A stretch of 29,494 bases of DNA from Chromera velia (taxonomy: Eukaryota; Sar; Chromeraceae). A program made the position numbers and the translations under genes. The DNA is taken from NCBI GenBank assembly GCA_018398765.1, contig JAHBMJ010005324.1, forward strand, positions 21,019 through 50,512, written 5' to 3'. A model generated the notes under the pieces. That model was not told where the DNA came from. It made no database searches and saw nothing but the letters and a program-made list of their open reading frames with translations. Below are positions 1-9,960 of this stretch, piece after piece (the first letter of the stretch is position 1; each line of letters begins with the position of its first letter).

Positions 1-3000
1 TCCAAAAGCAGTTCGAGGCAACTCTGAAACGGTCGGTCTGTCTGTGTTTATCTCTCTCCCCCCCCCCCTTCTCTCTCTCCCGCGCGTCTATAAGAAGTGG
101 TAAATCGCCAATGAGGTATAAGAACGGTAAAATCGATGTTCATTGAAATTGTGTGTCATCTCTTCAAATGGGTTTCTTTTCCTTTCTTTCTTGGGTTCCT
201 CTTTCCTGCTCTTGTGCTTTTTTTTTTTTTCCTCCTCCCCTTTTTTTTTGTTCTTCACTGTTTGTCAATTCGTTTTTGCTTACTTCTTTTTTTGTATTTA
301 CGTTCAATCGCTGCTGGGTCGGCTGCTTGCCCTGACCGATTATGCCTGCAGAGTCGAGTCGGAGCTTGAAGCAAGGGGAGGACCCTTTTTTCTCGGCACT
401 CGATTTTCTCTCGTGGACATCGTCTTCGCACCCTTCATGGAGGTCTGTCCGTCTCTCTGTTGGAGGGAGGGAGGGAGGGAGGGAGGATGAATGCGAGTAA
501 TGCTGTCGAGTGTTGTTTCGCCGCAAAGGTGGCAGATGCCCGTCGGAGTCCCATTTTGAAGTTTCTTTCACATGAAGTTACGGGTATTTGTCCGTTTGCG
601 CTGAAGTCAGTTTCGTTTCCATCGCTTCGATCATTCCAAGTGCGTGTGCCGAGGGAAAGTGTGTCACCTGATTGAAGAATAAAGACCTCCGGTGCTTTCC
701 ACTTCACCCATTCATCTCCCTCCTCGCCCTCATGTGTGCATGTGTGTGGGTGTGTGCGTGTGCACCGCTGGATGATCTCAGCGAATGGCGGCTTCTCTGG
801 CGTACTACAAAGGGTTTCTGCTGCTTGACCCGGAGAGATGGCCGAACGTTTGTCGGTGGTTTCAGGTCCGTCGGTCGGTCGGTCGGTTGTTCGGTCGTTT
901 GGCCTCTGGACAGCCTCTCTTTTGTTTTGTTTGCAGTTCTCTTTTGCTGTCCCTCTTTCGTCTTTTCCTTCCTTCTCTGCGGCGCTCAGTTTCCGTATTT
1001 CTTTCTCCGCTCTTCGCCTGTCGGCAGCCAGGCTTCTTTCTGCTCGCCGGAGGGAGCCCTGTTTTCTCTGTCCCACTTCCCTTTTAAACTTCCATTTCCC
1101 CGCTGGCTGCCTGGTCTGTTGTTCACCTGCAGGCGATGGACAGCCGGGAATCTTTCGCCAACATCAAGTCTGACTGGTACACACACAACCACGACCTCCC
1201 TCCCCAAATCGGTGTGTCTATTTATCATCTGTCTGTCTGTCTGTGTATCCACCTGTCTGTCTACCCGCGCAGAAAAAGATGAGGACAGCAAAGCGCCTCA
1301 CAAATCCTGAGCCAGCAACAGTACAAGGAAATGGTGGTCTACGTAGGCAACCAGGCAGGCAGAAAAGACAGAAAGAAAGCCAGAAAGAAAGAAAGAAGGA
1401 AAGAAAGAAAGAAAGATTGAGCTTCGTACCCGCAGCTCTCGACAGCAAAAAATCTACACACGACGACTTACTTGCCTTCCACGAGTGCATCGATTGTTGT
1501 CCATGAGGGTCGAAGTGAGAGGAGGAGACGCTCTTTCTTAACGTCAAGCACGGAATGTGTTTGGATGCGATATGCCCTTTTTCCTCTCCTTCTTTTCTGG
1601 TGCTTTTTCTTCATGGTTTTCCTTGCGAATGGGCACTTTTCAAACCGATCAGCGAGTGCGCGTGCAGAGGGCCTTTTTCTTCTCTTTTCGAATGTTCTTC
1701 CCGTATCCCCCCCCCCNNNNNNNNNNNNNNNNNNNNNNNNNNNNNNNNNNNNNNNNNNNNNNNNNNNNNNNNNNNNNNNNNNNNNNNNNNNNNNNNNNNN
1801 NNNNNNNNNNNNNNNNNNNNNNNNNNNNNNNNNNNNNNNNNNNNNNNNNNNNNNNNNNNNNNNNNNNNNNNNNNNNNNNNNNNNNNNNNNNNNNNNNNNN
1901 NNNNNNNNNNNNNNNNNNNNNNNNNNNNNNNNNNNNNNNNNNNNNNNNNNNNNNNNNNNNNNNNNNNNNNNNNNNNNNNNNNNNNNNNNNNNNNCCCCGG
2001 GGAAGACTTTTGCCAATTGACGCACGCATGCAGGGGGATGTGCCACGATGTCCAGTGCTCGGCAGAAAGAGATTCGGGAGGAAATTGACGGAGAGAAGGG
2101 GGCCTGGGGATACCCATTGAGCACCAGCAGGAATTGGGTGGAACCGTGGGGAGTGAAGAGTGACAGTGCTGCAAGGTGGGTCTTCTTTGTTGTTGTTGGG
2201 GGGCTGTGGTCTGGTGATGATTCGGTTTGGATCGTTTGATCAGGAGTAGCAGGTGAGGAGGTCAGTTTACCTTGTGTGTTCGTTCATCTGCGCACCCACA
2301 GTATGAATTCGTTGAAAGCTGGATGAGCTTCATGTAGATCCGCCTTTAACCCCGATAACAGAGAAAAATGGTGTGCAGTTGGGTCAATCGTGTGCATCAG
2401 AAGACAGTGACGGCGCGAAGAGGCAGATGATAGAGGGGACGCTGGATGAGAAGCAAAAAGACTTCATCGTATGCTTCTGGTCCTTCTGTTCCTCTTCGGC
2501 CGCATCCATTCAAAGGCTTGTTTTTCTTTCCTTCCTTTCCCATCACAGACGAGAGGCAGCTAGGAGGTTGATATCCAACCACGAGGCAGTCGCACGCTTT
2601 GCCTGCCGAGGCGTTGGTATTCCAGGCCGCCCCCCCGTCAGCGCCCCGAAGGCCGACCCGAACGCCAAGCCAAACGAAGCATGGGTCCCTCAGGTCAGTC
2701 AATGCATTCGTTTTCATACAATTTCCCTCGGGTCAGTGAATGCGGGTCCCTCAGGTCAGTCAAAAAGTGAGTCGGTGAGTCAGGTCAGTCAAAAAGTGAG
2801 TCAGTGCCTCAGGTCAGTCAAAAAGTGAGTCAGTGCCTCAGGTCAGTCAAAAAGTGAGTCAGTGCCTCAGGTCAGTCAAAAAGTGAGTCGGTGCCTCAGG
2901 TCAGTCAAAAAGTGAGTCGGTGAGTGCAACACTGGTCGAAGAGGCAAAGAAAGGGCAAACTCGCCCACACCCTTCTGGTGAAAGGGAAAGAAAAAACTTC

Positions 3001-3159
3001 AAACGAGATCTTAGAAGTATTTTTATCCACGAACCAATTAATCGTTTTTGTACATAGAGAGATGAAAGGCAGGTCGACACGTGTATGCTGCCACATTGAC
3101 TTATCCAGTTGTCTTTCTTTCTCTCTCGCCGTCTCTCTCCCTCCATTTCTCTCCCCCCC

Positions 3160-3190
<31 letters not shown>

Positions 3191-4472
3191 GTCGGTCTGT
3201 GGGTCTGTCACGCAGTCTCTCTCCCTCCCTCCCTCCCTCTCTTTCTTTCTCTGTGTCTTCAAAACCGTGGGGGGTCAGCTGGCTGTTCGAACGACTGCCT
3301 GTGGATGTCACAAAAACACTTTCTGAGACTGCAATCGTTTCAAACCCACAGTCGGGGACTCACTTTTGGGCGCGCCCTGGCACTATCCGCTTGCGTCCTC
3401 GTTAAGTGAAGAACGCAACTCAACTAAAAACAGAGACGTTCGGTTGATGTGAGTGGCGAACTCTCTCGACACACAACGGCATCGCCAGAAGGGCAGAATT
3501 AAGCAGGAAAACGAGAGGACAGGAAGGGCAGATAGACGGACGCGACGCGCGCTTGCAGGCAAAAGCAAACCCAAGTGCAAGTGTGCAGACGAGTGGGCAG
3601 TGAAGGAGCTATTATATTAACGTGTGGAACGAGGGAAGGAGAACCACCCCCTTGCTCTAGCGCCCCCTGTCTGTCCCGTTCCTCTCCACCTCCCAAGATT
3701 GCGTTCCATCTATCGAGCAAGAGGTGCATCACGCTCACCTCGGCTCTTCTTTTTTTTTTCTCTACGGTCTCGGAGCCTTCGCTTCTTCAGTTCAACTTCC
3801 ATGGTCCATGCATGCAGGTCGACTGTGCACTCCGTCACGTGACTGATCTTCTCCTGTCGGAGAACAAACAACAGAAGGAGAGTGCAGTTGAGAGTCCAGC
3901 TCCTGAATTTGTCTCCAGGGGATTGCAGAAGGAGACGACAGAGTGCCTCAGGTCAGAAAACACCGTGGGAAGGGAGGGAGCGCACAGGGAGGGATGACGA
4001 CGCGTTGTTTTTGTTTCTTCAGTTTCCTTTCCCGGTCTTCTTCGAGTGATGGCGGGTCGATTGGGGCGCTTCGCTTGCTTGCGTGAATCGCTCCCTTTTT
4101 TCTGACTCAATCAACCGACTCACCCTTCTCTTGTTATTTCTCGTCTGTCTCTTCGTTCCTTCACTTACGCACACGCGCGCGCGCGCGCACGCACGTGGAC
4201 AGACTGACCCAGCGAATTTGCATTCTGACCTGTCTTGCCGATGTTCTTGTTGATTGAACAGATGCGTGGGCAATCTGACGTGTCATCGATGAATGAAGTG
4301 CCTCGATCGATGAACTTGCACATGCTCTTGCTTATGCCCCCATGCTCGCGCATGCAGGTACCTTCAAGAGAGAGTCGGGGTGCCCAGAGACATGTCTTAT
4401 GCGGCTGCGCGCCAGTTTAGGTCGCATCTTTCATGGGCCATGTCTGGCATTGGTGCTGCGCCTGCCGTGTGA
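1..4472 (+). CDS. Glutathione S-transferase-like protein, C-terminal part (5' end outside window)
   Basis: Spliced gene; visible exons are <1-31, 352-442, 782-865, 1133-1211, 2034-2175, 2549-2693, 3818-3951 and 4358-4472. Every junction is GT-AG and all phases join (2,0,0,1,2,0,2), ending at TGA 4470-4472 and giving about 272 residues. Exon 2 has the GST C-terminal helical-domain pattern: an acidic helix, GGPFFLG, then SLVDIVFAPFMER. It is followed by LAYYKGFLL, the stretch DWYTHNHDLPPQIG, a segment around NHEAVARFACRG, PPVSAPKADPN, and a C-terminal YLQERVGVPRDM. From memory, this order matches an algal/plant family of GST-fold proteins with a long C-terminal extension. The thioredoxin-fold, glutathione-binding half must lie upstream, so enzymatic activity cannot be judged. 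A likely role is cytosolic or plastid glutathione conjugation or thiol chemistry; subclass and substrate are unknown. Intron 1212-2033 contains the assembly gap, but the flanking exons join in phase across it, so no exon need be missing. Confidence 0.82.
1371..1417. repeat. (GAAA)n-type microsatellite in a GST-like gene intron
   Basis: Purine-rich run of GAAA and near variants in the intron 1212-2033. The open frames that cross it are low-complexity artefacts. Confidence 0.8.
1717..1994. other. Assembly gap (278 Ns) inside an intron
   Basis: A run of N follows a poly-C tract at 1707-1716 and is followed by CCCCGGGG. It falls within the GST-like gene intron between exons 1133-1211 and 2034-2175. 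The homopolymer at its edge suggests an assembly or sequencing failure at low-complexity sequence. Confidence 0.98.
2694..2926 (+). repeat. 29-bp minisatellite beginning at a splice donor
   Basis: Directly after the donor at 2694 the intron turns into a tandem array. It has irregular copies first, then about five near-perfect 29-bp units (about 2765-2926). Each unit carries CTCAGGTCAGTCA, which copies the true exon/intron junction CTCAG|GTCAGTCA, plus a second donor-like motif AAGTGAGTC. The array is intronic; the frame open through it (ending about 2828) is not expected to be translated. Confidence 0.85.
3156..3252. repeat. Polypyrimidine (CTTT)n/(CTCC)n repeat in an intron
   Basis: Runs of CTTT and CCCT units in the GST-like gene intron 2694-3817. 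Open frames here are repeat-driven. Confidence 0.75.
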
Positions 4473-4941
4473 AGGAGGGGTCGGTCTATCCTTGTGTCGT
4501 CTTTTGTGACAGACAGGGCAGGGCAACGATCCGAAGTATGAATGACGTCGTAGCGAGAGTTAGTGTTGCACCACTATGCAGCACTAGCGTGTACCGTGTC
4601 AGGACATTTGTCAACAAATGACCAGAATTGTTGAAGGTAGCCATTCACAACCGCGTGTAGTTCAGCTTTCCTTTCTGTCCTTTTGATTGAGGGGAGGGAC
4701 GTGGGCCTTGCATTCAGTGAAGTGTCGAGTATGGGGAGGGACGTGGGCCTTGCATTCAGTGAAGTGTTGAGTATGAATCAGGAAGTATGTTTCGTAGTTA
4801 GCGTGTACTGAAGTCAAACTGGAATCAATAAGTGATTGAAAGAATGGATGGATAGATGGACCTAGGGATAAATATGGATGGATAGAGGGATAGATGGATG
4901 GATGGACAAGTGTCACGTGGATTTGCATCGATTCGAGTTAA
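4473..4941. other. 3' flank of the GST-like gene, no gene seen
   Basis: Non-coding downstream sequence. It holds a 42-bp tandem duplication (4691-4774) and a GGAT/GATA-rich stretch (about 4836-4912). No convincing polyadenylation signal or coding exon is visible. Confidence 0.6.
4691..4774. repeat. 42-bp tandem duplication
   Basis: Two adjacent copies (4691-4732 and 4733-4774) differ at only a few bases; both contain GGACGTGGGCCTTGCATTC. It lies in the 3' flank of the GST-like gene. Confidence 0.85.
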
Positions 4942-4949
4942 ATAATTAT

Positions 4950-5840
4950 CTAGGCGTGAGACAATATAAATAAATATTATTCGAATAAATAAAATGAAAC
5001 CCAAAATGGCTCGTATAATATTCATTTTATTCGGGTTTTTTTGAGGGGTACCTAGAAAACGAAGACGTTTTGGGCAGCTGAAAATTATATTTAAAAAGCG
5101 AACTATTTTTATTTTTTTTTTGGTAAGCAGAAAAAAAATAAAAAAAAAAAAAAAAAAAAAAGGTGGATTTCACTGTGCTTTGCTGAAGACATCAAAAGGT
5201 ACGGTCTCATCATAACTCTCATGGAGAGAAGGGACGGCCTCAGTGGTGGTGAGAGGAACCTAGATGTGAAGAAGTATGCTAGCTCTCGTTCTTGAGCGTA
5301 AGTAAGCATAAGGTTCGGGGGGGACGTCTGTGGGGGGGATACGTTGAAATGATCTGCTTTTTCTTCATGAAAGATGTGAGAATTCATATGTTTGTAAAGG
5401 AAACAGACATCTACATGCAAGAGACTATGTGTATTTGAGAAAAAATATATGTGGAAAGAGATGTTTCTCTGCTGGCAAGCAGGAGGAGGAGGGAATGATT
5501 ATTATAATATGCTTGTTCCTACCTGCATGAAATGAGGGTTAAAGAAGGAGGGGGGTGAATTAAGGGCCAACATGTGCCATTCATGTGCCCTCACGTGCAT
5601 TTTCAAAGCAACAGACATACAATTTGTTTACTTGTAACCTGCTAAAGCAACACATACTATATGTTTCTATGTCTAAGTATGTTTATATGTCAGCTAAGTC
5701 TAGAACTAAGTCTGGTGTGGGCCACTGTCAGGCTAAATCAAGAAGAAAAATCAAATAAATAAAATTTTTATTCAAATAAAATTTTGAAACAAAAATCTTT
5801 TCGTATAATATTCATTTTATTTATATTGTTCTCCGCCTAG
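4950..5840. mobile_element. Non-autonomous hAT-like DNA transposon (891 bp)
   Basis: The left end begins CTAGGCGTGAGACAATAT and the right end is its imperfect inverse, ending CTCCGCCTAG. The arms pair over about 30 bp. Perfect 8-bp direct repeats ATAATTAT flank it (4942-4949 and 5841-5848), the target-site duplication size typical of hAT elements. Both ends carry a subterminal palindromic segment, and an exact 20-bp direct repeat occurs at 5011-5030 and 5801-5820. The interior is AT-rich with poly-A/T and has no transposase-like frame, so it would need a transposase in trans. Assignment to hAT rests on duplication length only; P or Merlin-type elements also make about 8-bp duplications. Confidence 0.8.
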
Positions 5841-6041
5841 ATAATTATATTAAATTAAAGAACAATCTCTTAAATTTACTAAAAATATAGACTGTTAAAC
5901 AGAAATCTAGGAAGAGGTAACACTTTGAAGTGTTAAGACTCAGTTATTCTTTTAGTTTGGTAACTTTGAGTATAGGCCAGCTAGCTACATTACATGCCGG
6001 CCAGGTTACTATTTTACAGTTACTATGTCAGTGAGTATTAC

Positions 6042-6204
6042 CTAGGCGCCGGTTAGGGGAAAAAAAAAAGAAAAAAAAAAAGCGATTTGAGGAGATTTTT
6101 TTTTTTTTCTTTTTTTTTTACTTTTCAACCCTGAACAACACTTAGCAACAGTTGTGCAACATACAAACAATACTTGTACAACACTTAAACAACAGTTGTT
6201 TCAC

Positions 6205-6236
<32 letters not shown>

Positions 6237-6345
6237 GCCAAACCCTAGGTGAAGTTAGAACTCCCGGGCGGATACAGAAAAAAAAAAGAAAAAAAGTAAC
6301 GGTTTTGGGGGATCTTTTTTTTTTTTTTCTCTAGCCGGCGCCTAG
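6042..6345. mobile_element. Non-autonomous hAT-like MITE (304 bp)
   Basis: Terminal inverted repeats begin CTAGGCGCCGGTTAG at the left and end CTAGCCGGCGCCTAG at the right, each followed inward by a long A or T tract. The element is bracketed by perfect 8-bp target-site duplications AGTATTAC (6034-6041 and 6346-6353). It contains a (TGAT)n run at about 6205-6237 and short repeats around CAACAGTTG, and no coding capacity. The outermost seven bases, CTAGGCG, are the same as in the 891-bp element 0.2 kb upstream, so the two probably use related transposases. Confidence 0.85.
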
Positions 6346-6353
6346 AGTATTAC

Positions 6354-6687
6354 TAAATAAGGGTTACGGTTAGTATCACTAAGTTAGGGTTAAGGTTATA
6401 CACGGTTATCTTAAGATATCTTAAAGTCTTAAAACTTATGATGAGGCTTACCCTAACTTATGATACTCTTATATTACAAGTTATGTATTAATGTGTATGT
6501 ATAAGAATTAATAAGAATGATCAAATTAGCACGATGACTCGCTTTCTGGCCCATATACTTTGGTTGGTATGACGTTTAACGTACAGTGAAAAATTATTTT
6601 AGTCAGTCAATTTCTGCAGTTTACTGCTCAAATTAACCCGAAAAGTACGTCCATCATTTGCGTGTACGTTTTTTGCTTTGCTAGTTG
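6354..6687. other. AT-rich 3' flank of the kinase gene, no gene seen
   Basis: Low-GC spacer with short TTAGGGTTAAGGTTA-like stretches near 6360-6410, too short to call telomeric. It likely includes the 3' untranslated region of the minus-strand kinase gene that ends at 6688. Confidence 0.55.
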
Positions 6688-8321
6688 TTATGCTTGAAGC
6701 AAATTTGCTGGCTGTATGTCACCATCCGTGTCTTCAACTTTCTCTCTATGATTCCCACTATCGCTGAATGCTTCATCAGCGTCTGGGTTGGGAGGGAAAG
6801 AATACACGCTCTTCTCTGTAAACGGAGCCATGGTGCCCCACTTGTAAACCTTGCGGAAAGGAATGGATCCTCGGTCGATCAGCTCAATGACTTCTTCAGC
6901 AACATTGTCCTTTCCGTGCCTGCCGAGACGGTAGTAGGGGGTCCACTCGATTTCGTCACTCAATTCGCGCGCAACCAACCGGACGGCTCTCTCCTTCCAT
7001 CCGATCAGCCACGGCCGGACAAACCCGAAATCGAGAAGCCGGATACGACCCTGAAGGTCAATCGCGTGATTGTACAGATGTGCATCGTCGTGAAAGTACC
7101 CCAGCTGGTAGAACCTCTCATGAATGCCCATAACCGCCCTCTGCGCATCTGCAGTCACCACGAGGTCATGACTCCTTGCTTCGTCTATGGCATCGCCGAA
7201 TGTCGTGCGTACCCGGTCCATCAAGATAAAACCAAAATCTCTCCCCCCGAAATTTGCTCCTGAGGCAACCGAACAGAACCAGGTACCAAACACCTCCGGT
7301 CCAACGGCCCCCTTTCCCGCCTCTCTTGCCACGCACATTTCCGACTGAATGCCCCAGTCCGAGACGGCGGCGGAGAACGAAACCGTTCCATCTGCAGCAA
7401 CCCAATCATCCAGGAGGAGTTGCTTGAGTGCGTAAGTCCTTCCAGGGTCTAGGGGAGAATAGAGCCCCCCACCTAGTATGACTCTCCGTCTGTCTGCATC
7501 AGTCGCATTCGGATCGAGGCCCACAGCCACCACTTCCCCGAACGCGCCGTGTCCCAACCTTGACAATTCCTTCAGACCAGGGTGGCAGTCTGCAAGGGTG
7601 TCGGCCTGGATCGTGACGGGCTTCGGGGGCGTGACCAGACAAGCCACACCTGCCCCCTTCTCCTTCGAAGCAAACCTCTCGTGGATGGATTTCTCGATTT
7701 CCTTCGGCGCAAGGCCCTGCTTTTCCTGAAAGCATACACATGGGGTGAAAGGTTATTTGCAGCTTTTTGTTTCGCCACAAGTGGACGGAGACAGCCACAC
7801 TTGGAAACAGACTTTTCAGGTAGGCAGGCAAGCAGGCAGGCAGGAAGCCAGGCAGAACGACGAATAGACGGGCAACCTCCTTATCAGCTTCTTTGTCAAA
7901 CTTGTTCCCAGCCGGCCCCTTTCTTTCGAACAAACATGCGCTCCTGCGAGTCGCGGCGACCTAAAATAAATTGCTCTCTCAAGACAAATACGTGATTGCT
8001 GGAGACACGTCTGTTTGCTTGTGTCTTGCTACTTGAGTCAATGGTAGGCAACCTGCCTGCTTGACTTCTTTGCGGTCTGTGAAGTCCCGACTGATTTCGG
8101 ATTGAAGAACTCAGTGTTCAACAGACTGATTGACTCACAAGGAATGCGTACTGCTTCGCCACAAATGGTTGGATCTCCATAGAAAAGAGGGTCCCCTCCG
8201 TAGGAAGCTTGCCCAAAGGGGGGACGTCTTGCCTGGCATCCGCCCTGGTCGAAAAAGAGAGTGGCAGCAGACAGCTGCTGAGAGCCACGGCGGAAAAGAA
8301 CCTGAAGACGGTCATCATCAT
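6688..8321 (-). CDS. Secreted/ER-targeted protein kinase-like protein
   Basis: Two exons on the minus strand: 8321-8139 (61 codons) and 7725-6688. They join in phase 0 across a GTGAGT...CAG intron, giving 406 residues. Residues 1 to about 26 start with Met-Met-Met followed by a hydrophobic stretch and Ala/Asp/Arg residues, typical of a signal peptide. The kinase fold follows: glycine loop LGHGAFGEVV (118-127), ALK with Lys162, a possible helix-C Glu190, catalytic loop HDDAHLYN (273-280; Asp275, Asn280 at canonical spacing), and DFG at 293-295. The usual Lys two residues after the catalytic Asp is His277, so the loop resembles atypical kinases. If active it would phosphorylate substrates in the secretory pathway or outside the cell, as rhoptry or FIKK kinases do in apicomplexans; that parallel is inference. 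The start could also be the in-frame ATG at 8354. Intron 1 carries a GCAG-type repeat (about 7818-7857). Confidence 0.78.
7818..7857. repeat. (GCAG)n microsatellite in the kinase intron
   Basis: GCAG/GGCA units within the intron between the two kinase exons. Confidence 0.75.
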
Positions 8322-8978
8322 CCAAGGCTTCAATGTGTGCTGAGCAATATGCACATTTCGCGGTTGCCGTGTTCAACCAGGGAATAGGGGATGATCGACG
8401 ACACGCCTGTGCTTTTGTGTTGGCCGATTCAAATGTTTAAGGTCCGTTTATAGTGGTCGGTCTTAAATTAATGACTGCATGGGGCTGATCGAATTTTCAG
8501 GTCGATCTTAATTGAAGGTCAGACACGCATGCATTATTTCAGACGAAAATTCTGTCTTTTTTTTTTCTTTCTGGAAGTTGGGTGAAATGACCATGCATCC
8601 AAGCTCGGAAGTGATCGCGGAGCCTGGCGTAATCACCCGTCTCCCCGAGGAGACGGCACTCCCCTTAGAGTCCCCTAACAAATTGTGACAATTCGAAGGC
8701 GCGACAGGCGGGGTCCAAATTTCAACACAATCGTGACAATCAGCAGGATCATACAGCTCCTAGCTGAGCCTTGCAGCTGAGCCCATTTTGATCGAAGGAA
8801 GAAAGGAAGGAAGGAAGGAAGGAAGGAAGGAAGCCAGAGTTCCTTGCTGTGTCCCGTGTGGGTCAGACGGCGTCTCCTCCCGTTTCATTGTTCAACGGAC
8901 GTCCAGATCGAACTTCAATCCACAGACCGGCCGGCTGGTGTGTGACAAGCGCGGCTGGTGACGTCCAAACTTCAATCC
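8322..8978. promoter_or_regulatory. Divergent promoter region between the kinase and aminopeptidase genes
   Basis: The start codons of the minus-strand kinase (8321) and plus-strand aminopeptidase (8979) face away from each other across 657 bp, so both promoters should lie here. Visible structure: a perfect 8-bp stem, 4-base-loop palindrome at 8637-8656 (CCGTCTCC/GGAGACGG), a (GGAA)n run at about 8800-8833, and a two-copy motif GACGTCCA...AACTTCAATCCA just before the aminopeptidase start (about 8898-8923 and 8960-8979). No TATA-like box is obvious. Base composition is normal, unlike the AT-rich 3' spacers. Confidence 0.55.
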
Positions 8979-9922
8979 ATGCCTTTCTTCGTCCGTCTCG
9001 CAGCTCCCCTTGCCGCTCTTGTCTCTGTCTGTACGGGGAAACCACTGAGACTCTCTTCTCCTTCTTTCCTGTCTCCTTCCTTTCGGAAAGCGTCTTCCAA
9101 AATGGCCTGCTCCATGTCTGCGTTTATGTCTCCAGACAGCTGCGATTGGGTTTCCAAAGGCTACGTCGCGCAGAGCGCCAGATTCCGAAACGCTTTCACC
9201 GAGCAGAAAAAGGAGACGGGCGAAACCATTCCGATCACAGTGCTGCGGAAGGAGGATTTCTCTTCATGGTTCAAAAAACAAACGGAGCCTGTCCAAGAAT
9301 TCCTCAAATTCTCTGGAATGGTAAGAACAAAGGCAGAAAAGTCAGGGGGAAGGTGGAGAGGAGGGAGTGAAAATCTCATAAAGCTTCGGTGTCTCTCTTT
9401 CTTAGGTGGCTACGCAGATGAATTCGATTATTCTGTTGGCGTTGCTTGCGGCGAAAGTTTTCTCTAGGTCTTGTCCATCGTGTGTCGTTCCCAGGATCCT
9501 GCAGATTCGGTCTTCAACGCATTGATTGGCGACTCTTCTGATTCTTTGAGTCGTCGGGTGGCAATACATATACAATAATAATGAGGTGAGGCGTAGTTTT
9601 CCCTTCTTGGCTGTATGTATGTGTTGCGGTCCTTTGACCAGCGCTCGAGTTCACGTTTTTTCTCTGCTGTTGCTCTGACCGGCTTCGACAGGGAAAATTC
9701 AAGAGCGGCAAGCACGTGAGCATCCCATCTGAGGGGTCGTCCGGGAAGCTCCGCGTCGTCCTCTGCCTGCCCGACCGGTCCCTCCACCTCTCTCTGTCTC
9801 CCCTGGTCGCTTACGGAGGCCGAGCAGGCAAAGGGCCCACCAGCTTCCGATTGGAGAACGCGGAGGGAGAACCCGATGTTCCGCACAAGGAACAACTGCT
9901 CCTCTCTTGGTCAGCTGAATTC

Positions 9923-9960
<38 letters not shown>

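Noticed and set aside
1243-1506. 87-codon plus frame, and the alternative short 3' end of the GST-like gene at 1310
   Set aside because: Joining 1211 directly to 2034 gives a family-like continuation and matching phase, so this is intron.
5109-5420. 103-codon minus frame inside the 891-bp transposon
   Set aside because: Ends in a poly-Phe run from poly-A and shows no transposase features.
6355-6412. TTAGGG-like interstitial telomere motif
   Set aside because: Only one or two degenerate units in AT-rich sequence.
9405-9470. Alternative aminopeptidase exon after the acceptor CTTTCTTAG
   Set aside because: It would put an early stop in the protein; the acceptor at 9691 restores a continuous M17 sequence.
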